A stretch of DNA of 54,527 nucleotides from Rhodocyclales bacterium (GTDB lineage: Bacteria; Pseudomonadota; Gammaproteobacteria; Burkholderiales; Rhodocyclaceae), in NCBI GenBank assembly GCA_016235165.1, contig JACRLX010000030.1, forward strand, positions 83,766-138,292, written 5' to 3'. The notes beneath the pieces were generated by a model. It saw only the letters and a list, made by a program, of their open reading frames with translations, made no database searches and was not told the DNA's origin. Shown here one piece after another: positions 50,264 to 54,527 of the stretch. The translations under genes were made by a program, and so were the position numbers. Every line of letters starts with the position of its first letter. Within the stretch, counting starts at the first letter, position 1.

Positions 50264-50341
50264 GAGGCGATTTTAATTTGCCGAATGTTGACCTGGGAAA
50301 CAGGCGGCGCGATTTGCCGCAGGGGAGAGTGCTCACAGGAA

Positions 50342-50396
50342 ACCAGCCTGTCGCCAGGCTGGTACGGAACATCGGTGTCCGAAGCGCGATTCGGAC
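50342..50396. repeat. Two adjacent hairpins between tcdA and the accessory region
   Basis: accagcctg/caggctggt (50342-50350, 50355-50363, loop TCGC) and gtccgaa/ttcggac (50377-50383, 50390-50396, loop gcgcga). No T-tract follows. They lie exactly where the conserved chromosomal genes give way to accessory genes, so they could mark a recombination end, but no direct repeat was found. Confidence 0.45.
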
Positions 50397-50449
50397 CTGA
50401 ACAACTGATCTCCTGCGTCCGAAGGCGTGGCATGCCTTGGTGAAATTCG

Positions 50450-50641
50450 CTACAGATCGATCCCTACCGCGTCATCGGCTTCGAACTCGTCGGGCACCGA
50501 GCCGTCGCCAATGCCCGTCACCATCGCCGCCAGGACTTCGTCCTGTTTGACGAAGTATTCGGCACTGATGGGGTCGTAGAAGCGTTGCCCGACGGCGACA
50601 TCGCGAAACAGGATACGGCGGCGGGCAGGCGGCTGGGTCAT
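50450..50641 (-). CDS. Small hypothetical protein of accessory-element type
   Basis: 63 residues from the ATG at 50641 (MTQPPARRRILFRDVAVGQRFYDPISAEYFVKQDEVLA...). The pattern RILFRDVAVGQRFYDPISAEYFVK ... EFEADDAVGID recalls short proteins of integrative elements, but I cannot assign a function. No TM or signal. An SD is not obvious. Confidence 0.5.
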   Translation of the reverse strand: MTQPPARRRILFRDVAVGQRFYDPISAEYFVKQDEVLAAMVTGIGDGSVPDEFEADDAVGIDL

Positions 50642-50957
50642 GGCGTTTCCATCGGTGTAGTGGGTGCGCTGGTCAAAGAAAAACGGCCCTCCGAAGGAGA
50701 GCCGCTGTAATACTGGTGGAGTTTAACAAGAAACGAAACCCGCGTCTCCGCTGACCCTCAGACCCGGTCGGAAGGCCCGCCATATGCGCGCGATTCCGGG
50801 GAAGGATTCCGCGCCCCCGCACATGCCCACGGCCGGAAGTGCAGAGAGGTCGATTGGCACTCGCAGCCGTCGCCTGTGCCGGGCACTTCCGGGCCTGCAA
50901 CTTGGCTTTCGTAGCGTTCGCCGCCGTAATGCCGGCACGAACGACGAAAGGAGCGCC
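50642..50957. other. Intergenic, 316 bases, with a terminator-like hairpin and a loose inverted repeat
   Basis: No gene supported. Contains the terminator-like element at 50678-50704 and an imperfectly phased inverted repeat cggaagtgc (50834-50842) / gcacttccg (50883-50891). The following HTH gene has AAAGGAG just upstream. Confidence 0.45.
50678..50704 (-). terminator. Rho-independent-type terminator, same type as at 15708
   Basis: On minus, CGGCTCTCC ttc GGAGGGCCG with one mismatch is followed by TTTTT. The flank taatactggtggagttta (right of the hairpin) resembles taaatactggcggtgcagagttta beside the hairpin at 15708-15735. Confidence 0.55.
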
Positions 50958-51320
50958 ATGTTGACCGAACCCGCCTTCACCGAAACCGAACTCGCGCTGC
51001 GCTGGAACATCAGCCCCAAGACCCTGCAACGCTGGCGCTGCGAAGGTGTCGGCCCACCGTACATCAAACTCTCCAAGGCCGTCCGCTATCCGGTGGACGA
51101 CATCGTCGCCTACGAACAGGCGAATCGTCTGGGGATGCCCAACGATGCAGCCTTGCCGCCATTGACCGCCGCGCTGCCCATCGTCCAACCGCCACCGCCA
51201 TCTGCGCCGGAGCCGAAGCGGTACTACCTGAACGAGGCCTTCGCGCTCATCGCGCAGTATGGCAGCCTTGCGGCGGCCGAGGCCGCCCTGACGGAGGCGC
51301 ATGATGAAACCCAAGGCTGA
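50958..51320 (+). CDS. AlpA-like helix-turn-helix protein
   Basis: 120 residues from the ATG at 50958 with SD AAAGGAG. Compact DNA-binding domain: FTETELALRWNISPKTLQRWRCEGVGPPYIKLSKAVRYPVDDIVAYEQ (excisionase/AlpA type), followed by a Pro-rich linker and a short C-terminal helix. Probably regulates an accessory element. Overlaps the next HTH gene by 20 bases. Confidence 0.78.
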   Translation: MLTEPAFTETELALRWNISPKTLQRWRCEGVGPPYIKLSKAVRYPVDDIVAYEQANRLGMPNDAALPPLTAALPIVQPPPPSAPEPKRYYLNEAFALIAQYGSLAAAEAALTEAHDETQG

Positions 51321-51867
51321 CGCCACTACCCGTCGCGCCGTCAACGGCCGGGATGAGCCGCCCATCAAGTATCCGGTTCTCAACGAAACGCAACTGTGCT
51401 CGAGGTGGAATCTCTCGCCCAAAACGCTGCAACGCTGGCGCTCGGAGGGCATCGGCCCGCCCGCATGGCACATCGGCAAGTCTGTCCGCTACCTCCTGAT
51501 GGAGGTCGAGGCCTTCGAGCGCAAGGCGCAGGTGACGTGGAGATCCAGCGCGGGGCGCGCCTTGTCCGAATCCTCGCCCACGGCGCGTGAAGACGCCATC
51601 GAGCAGATGATGCAGCAGCGGCCCGGTCGGCGCGACCAGATTTTCTACTCCGGCAAGGAAACGGCCGTCATCACCGGGCTGCCCACCTCCTGGCTTCAAC
51701 AGAATCAGGAACGCCAGCGGCTCGGCATTCCTTTCTACAAACTGGTCAACGGTGACGTCATCCGTTTCAGCATCGAAGAAGTCTTCCGCTGGGAGGTGCA
51801 TCACCTGCGCCCGTGCCGCATCGGTGCGGGCACGCCCGTCGATGCACTTCAATCCGCCAGCTCGTAG
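51301..51867 (+). CDS. AlpA-like helix-turn-helix protein, longer paralogue
   Basis: 188 residues. Residues about 30-80 (LNETQLCSRWNLSPKTLQRWRSEGIGPPAWHIGKSVRYLLMEVEAFE) align closely with the upstream gene's HTH (identical SPKTLQRWR). A second HTH-like segment (ETAVITGLPTSWLQQNQER ... VIRFSIEEVFRWE) follows. The two proteins probably act together or compete for operators. Its tail overlaps the convergent fic gene by 19 bases. Confidence 0.78.
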   Translation: MMKPKADATTRRAVNGRDEPPIKYPVLNETQLCSRWNLSPKTLQRWRSEGIGPPAWHIGKSVRYLLMEVEAFERKAQVTWRSSAGRALSESSPTAREDAIEQMMQQRPGRRDQIFYSGKETAVITGLPTSWLQQNQERQRLGIPFYKLVNGDVIRFSIEEVFRWEVHHLRPCRIGAGTPVDALQSASS

Positions 51868-52979
51868 CCGGTGCTGCGCCCGCCGCCGGGCGACTTCTTC
51901 AGCACACCGAGTTCCAGCAATTGCGTGATGTCGCGCAGCGCGGTGTCGGGCGAGCACTTGGCGATGGCGGCCCACTTGCTGCTCGTGAGCTTGCCCTCGA
52001 AACCGTCGAGCAGCCGGTTGAGCAGTTTCACCTGCCGCTCGTTCAGCGGCGTGCCTGCCCAGCGTTGCCAGAGACGTGCCTTGACGAGCACGGCATCCAG
52101 CGTGGTCTGCGCGCTGGTGACGGCGCGTCCGAGCGTACCGAGGAACCACGACAGCCAGCCGGTGACATCCAGCGTGCCCTTCTGCGTGCGCTCCAGCACG
52201 TCATAGTAGTCCTTGCGCTCGCGCTGGATCTGGGCCGACAGGCTGTAGAAGCGTTGCGGGCTGCCATCGGCGCGGGCGAGGAACAGGTCGCCCACGGCGC
52301 GGGCGATGCGCCCGTTGCCGTCGTCGAACGGATGCAGCGTCACGAACCACAGGTGTGCCAGCCCGGCCTTGATGAGCATGGGCTCGCCGGTTTCCGCATT
52401 CGCCCACGCCAGAAAGCGCGCCGTCTCGCCGGCCAACACCTCGGCGGGCGGTGCCTGGAAATGAACCCTGCGCCGCCCCACCGGGCCGGAAATGACCTGC
52501 ATCGGCCCGGCGGCATCGTCGCGCCACTGGCCCACGGCGACCTTGTTCATGCCCGAGTACCCGGTCGGGAACAAGGCCGCGTGCCAGCCGAACAGGCGCT
52601 CGGCGGTCAGTGGTTCGGCGCTGTGGGATGTGGCGTCGAGCACCATCTCGACCACGCCCTCGACGTGCCGATCCACCGGAGCCACCGCGCCGATATCCAC
52701 ACCCAGACGTCGGGCGATGGACGAGCGCACTGATTCCACGTTCAGCACTTCGCCTTCGATCTCGCTGGTCTTGACCACGTCCTCGGTCAAGGCGGCGAGG
52801 CTGGCCTGATCGCGCAGCGCCAGCCCGACGTCGGCCAGTCGGCCCAGCAGCACGCCTTGGGCGCGGCTGACCTCGGTCAACGGCCACGTCAGCGCGGACA
52901 GGTCGTAGCGCCAGGCAGGCCAATCGTCGGCTTGCCAGATGTAGAGCTTTTCTCCGCTATCCATGCGGAGATTAAACAC
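51849..52979 (-). CDS. fic: Fic family protein (AMP transferase), class II
   Basis: 376 residues. The active motif HPFDDGNGRIAR matches HPFx[DE]GNGRxxR exactly. The N-terminal inhibitory motif TSEIEGE ([ST]xxxE[GN]) marks a class II, self-inhibited Fic protein. It would transfer AMP to a protein target. A winged-HTH-like C-terminus (SSKWAAIAKCSPDTALRDITQLLELGVLKK) resembles Fic/DOC-HTH regulators. Start is 52979 (or 52964). Repeats TTCGCCGC near 52983-53010 may be its operator. Confidence 0.88.
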   Translation of the reverse strand: MFNLRMDSGEKLYIWQADDWPAWRYDLSALTWPLTEVSRAQGVLLGRLADVGLALRDQASLAALTEDVVKTSEIEGEVLNVESVRSSIARRLGVDIGAVAPVDRHVEGVVEMVLDATSHSAEPLTAERLFGWHAALFPTGYSGMNKVAVGQWRDDAAGPMQVISGPVGRRRVHFQAPPAEVLAGETARFLAWANAETGEPMLIKAGLAHLWFVTLHPFDDGNGRIARAVGDLFLARADGSPQRFYSLSAQIQRERKDYYDVLERTQKGTLDVTGWLSWFLGTLGRAVTSAQTTLDAVLVKARLWQRWAGTPLNERQVKLLNRLLDGFEGKLTSSKWAAIAKCSPDTALRDITQLLELGVLKKSPGGGRSTGYELAD

Positions 52980-53117
52980 CCAATTCGCCGCAAGAGCAAG
53001 TCATTCGCCGCGTCTTGTACGGTGAATGACCTCGCTAATCGCCGCATCGAGTGGCCAAGAATGGGCGGGAATGGGTGTCGGAATGGCGCATGCCAGCCGT
53101 CGCGTGGCCGGTCAGCC

Positions 53118-53170
53118 ATGTTCCGTTTCCTCCGCAAAATATTGCATTGAACGAAGAAACGGAACATACT
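53118..53170 (+). promoter_or_regulatory. Promoter and inverted-repeat operator of the AbiE system
   Basis: Perfect 12-bp inverted repeat atgttccgtttc (53118-53129) / gaaacggaacat (53156-53167). It straddles -35 TTGCAT (53142-53147) and reaches the -10 CATACT (53165-53170); the spacer is 17 bases. Placement fits autorepression by AbiEi. Confidence 0.7.
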
Positions 53171-53176
53171 CCCACC

Positions 53177-53782
53177 ATGCTCGCCGACACCCACACTCAG
53201 CGCGTCCTCGATCTGGCCAGCCAGAAGGGGCTGCTGCGCGCCAGCGATCTGGGCGCCATCGATGCGCCCCGGGTCGTCCTGACGCGCCTGACCGCCGCTG
53301 GCCTGCTGGACAGAGTCGGGCGCGGTCTGTACCGCCTGCCCAGCCATCCGGGCTCGGAGGACGAAGGCCTCGCGGCCGTCGCCACCAAGGTGCCGCAGGC
53401 CGTGTTCTGCCTGCTGACCGCGCTGCAATTCCATGAGCTGACCACTCACCTGCCGCGCCAGATCTGGATCGCCATGCCGCGCGGCAGTCACGTGCCCCGG
53501 ATCGACTGGCCGCCGGTCAAGATGGTTCAGATGACCGGCGAGGTCTACACGGCGGGCATCGAAGAGCACCTGCGCGACGGCGTGAAGCTGCGGGTCTACG
53601 GCGCGGCCAAGACGGTCGTGGACTGCTTCAAGCACCGCAACAAGATCGGCCTGGACGTGGCACTGGAGGCGCTGAAGGACGTGCGCGCCAAGCGCAAGGC
53701 CACGGCGGACGACCTGTGGCGCATTGCTACGATCTGCCGCGTGGCCAACGTGATGCGCCCCTATCTGGAGGCCACCGAATGA
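53177..53782 (+). CDS. abiEi: AbiEi-type antitoxin / transcriptional regulator
   Basis: 201 residues from the ATG at 53177; the frame extends to 53051 across the operator. N-terminal winged-helix (THTQRVLDLASQKGLLRASDL, LTRLTAAGLLDRVGRGLYRL) and AbiEi C-terminal domain (VYGAAKTVVDCFKHRNKIGLDVALEALK). Represses its own operon and neutralises AbiEii. The -10 element ends 6 bases before the ATG, so the mRNA may be leaderless. Stop overlaps the toxin start (ATGA). Confidence 0.88.
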   Translation: MLADTHTQRVLDLASQKGLLRASDLGAIDAPRVVLTRLTAAGLLDRVGRGLYRLPSHPGSEDEGLAAVATKVPQAVFCLLTALQFHELTTHLPRQIWIAMPRGSHVPRIDWPPVKMVQMTGEVYTAGIEEHLRDGVKLRVYGAAKTVVDCFKHRNKIGLDVALEALKDVRAKRKATADDLWRIATICRVANVMRPYLEATE

Positions 53783-54527
53783 ACGACATCGCGGCCTCCG
53801 TGCGCGCCCGTCTGCTCAACGTCGCCAAGGCGCAGGGGGTGGATTTCAATCAGGTGCTGGTCCGTTTCGCGCTGGAGCGCATCCTCTACCGCCTGAGCCA
53901 GTCCGGGCATGCGGATCGTTTTCTGCTCAAGGGCGCACTGCTGTTCGCGCTCTGGTATGACATGCCGCACCGGGCCACGCGCGACGCCGACCTGCTCGGC
54001 TTCGGCGCGAGCGATCTGGAATCCGTGGCCCAGGCCTTCCGCGACATCGCCAGCGTCGCGGTGAACGACGGCATCGTGTTCGACCCGGCCTCGGTCGTCG
54101 GCGAAGAGATCCGCAAGGATGCCGGGTATGCCGGCGCGCGCATCCTCATCAGCGGCGAGCTGGCCAAGGCCCGGTGCAAGACGCAGATCGACATCGGCTT
54201 CGGCGATGCCGTGACCCCCGGCCCCGTCGATGCGACCTACCCGGTGCTGCTGGACGACCTGCCGGCGCCGCGTCTGCGAACCTACCCCGTTTACACCGTC
54301 GTCGCGGAGAAGCTCCATGCCATCGCGCTGCTGGGCATGACCAACAGCCGGGTGAAGGATTACCTCGACCTGTCGGTGCTGCTGGAGCGCGAACCCCTGG
54401 ACACCGATTTGCTGGCTCAAGCAATCAAGGCCACCTTCGAGCGGCGCGGCATGGCGGTGCCTGCCGATTTGCCGGTCGGACTGACGGACGAGTTCGCGCA
54501 CGATCATTCGCGGCAGGCGCTGTGGCA
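53779..54527 (+). CDS. abiEii: AbiEii nucleotidyltransferase toxin, 3' end outside the window
   Basis: 249 codons are visible and the frame is open at the window end. The nucleotidyltransferase motif (LKGALLFALW ... TRDADLLG, GA/S then DxD) and the Lys/Glu-containing VVAEKLHAIALLGMTNSRVKDYLDL block identify the AbiEii/MenT-type toxin, which modifies tRNA or other targets in type IV toxin-antitoxin phage defence. Starts in the antitoxin stop. Full relatives are about 280-310 residues. Confidence 0.9.
   Translation, partial: MNDIAASVRARLLNVAKAQGVDFNQVLVRFALERILYRLSQSGHADRFLLKGALLFALWYDMPHRATRDADLLGFGASDLESVAQAFRDIASVAVNDGIVFDPASVVGEEIRKDAGYAGARILISGELAKARCKTQIDIGFGDAVTPGPVDATYPVLLDDLPAPRLRTYPVYTVVAEKLHAIALLGMTNSRVKDYLDLSVLLEREPLDTDLLAQAIKATFERRGMAVPADLPVGLTDEFAHDHSRQALW

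Overview
The window is GC-rich, densely packed chromosome from what looks like a betaproteobacterium, probably Rhodocyclales or a near relative. I infer this from gene content and order (trkA-trkH-hemE-priA, rsfS-rlmH-maf-rng, a BPSS1780-type membrane protein) and codon bias; no rRNA is present to fix the taxon.

Layout. 1-5789: potassium uptake (trkA 3' part, trkH), hemE and priA, with an AT-rich DnaA-box region between hemE and priA. 5919-8670 (minus): ROK kinase, MOSC protein and MFS transporter. 8722-12131 (minus): two tandem membrane diguanylate cyclases, each with a periplasmic haem-c motif. 12406-15501: AsmA-like protein, a small exported protein and a 75-residue orphan. 15708-18060: a degraded island beside tRNA-Met (rhuM, a truncated hsdR, an excisionase-like HTH, an inverted and broken DUF3489 gene). 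18249-20107: a ubiquinone-type hydroxylase and a DsbC-like protein.

20111-39913 is the functional core, built around selenocysteine and formate. A Cache/HAMP histidine kinase and an NtrC-type sigma-54 activator are divergent from fdnGHI-fdhE. The gap between them holds two phased palindromes and a GG-N10-GC (-24/-12) promoter. FdnG has an in-frame UGA (Sec196) followed by a SECIS-like hairpin. Downstream lie a short acquired segment (brnT-brnA, lysE), a thioredoxin-fold gene with an in-frame UGA exactly at its redox motif (U-G-A-C), an HPP-family protein, then selA, a TlpA-like thioredoxin, a Tat-exported transglutaminase, selB and tRNA-Sec, followed by sodC, a lipoyl GcvH-like/DsrE-like pair and mobA. 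The window therefore encodes the enzyme, its Sec decoding apparatus (except selD), part of its molybdenum cofactor pathway, its chaperone and its likely regulator.

39910-43382 is a hybrid histidine kinase with a coupled exported coiled-coil protein. 43393-50263 (minus) is a housekeeping run: tcdA, folM-like, ttcA, BPSS1780-type, nadD, rsfS, rlmH, maf, rng. 50342-54527 is a second accessory region: a small orphan, two overlapping AlpA-like HTH genes, a Fic AMP transferase and an AbiE toxin-antitoxin pair cut by the window end.

The most notable observation is the interrupted thioredoxin gene at 31197-31700. It reads as an exported selenoprotein with a UxxC motif and would normally be annotated as a pseudogene or as two fragments.
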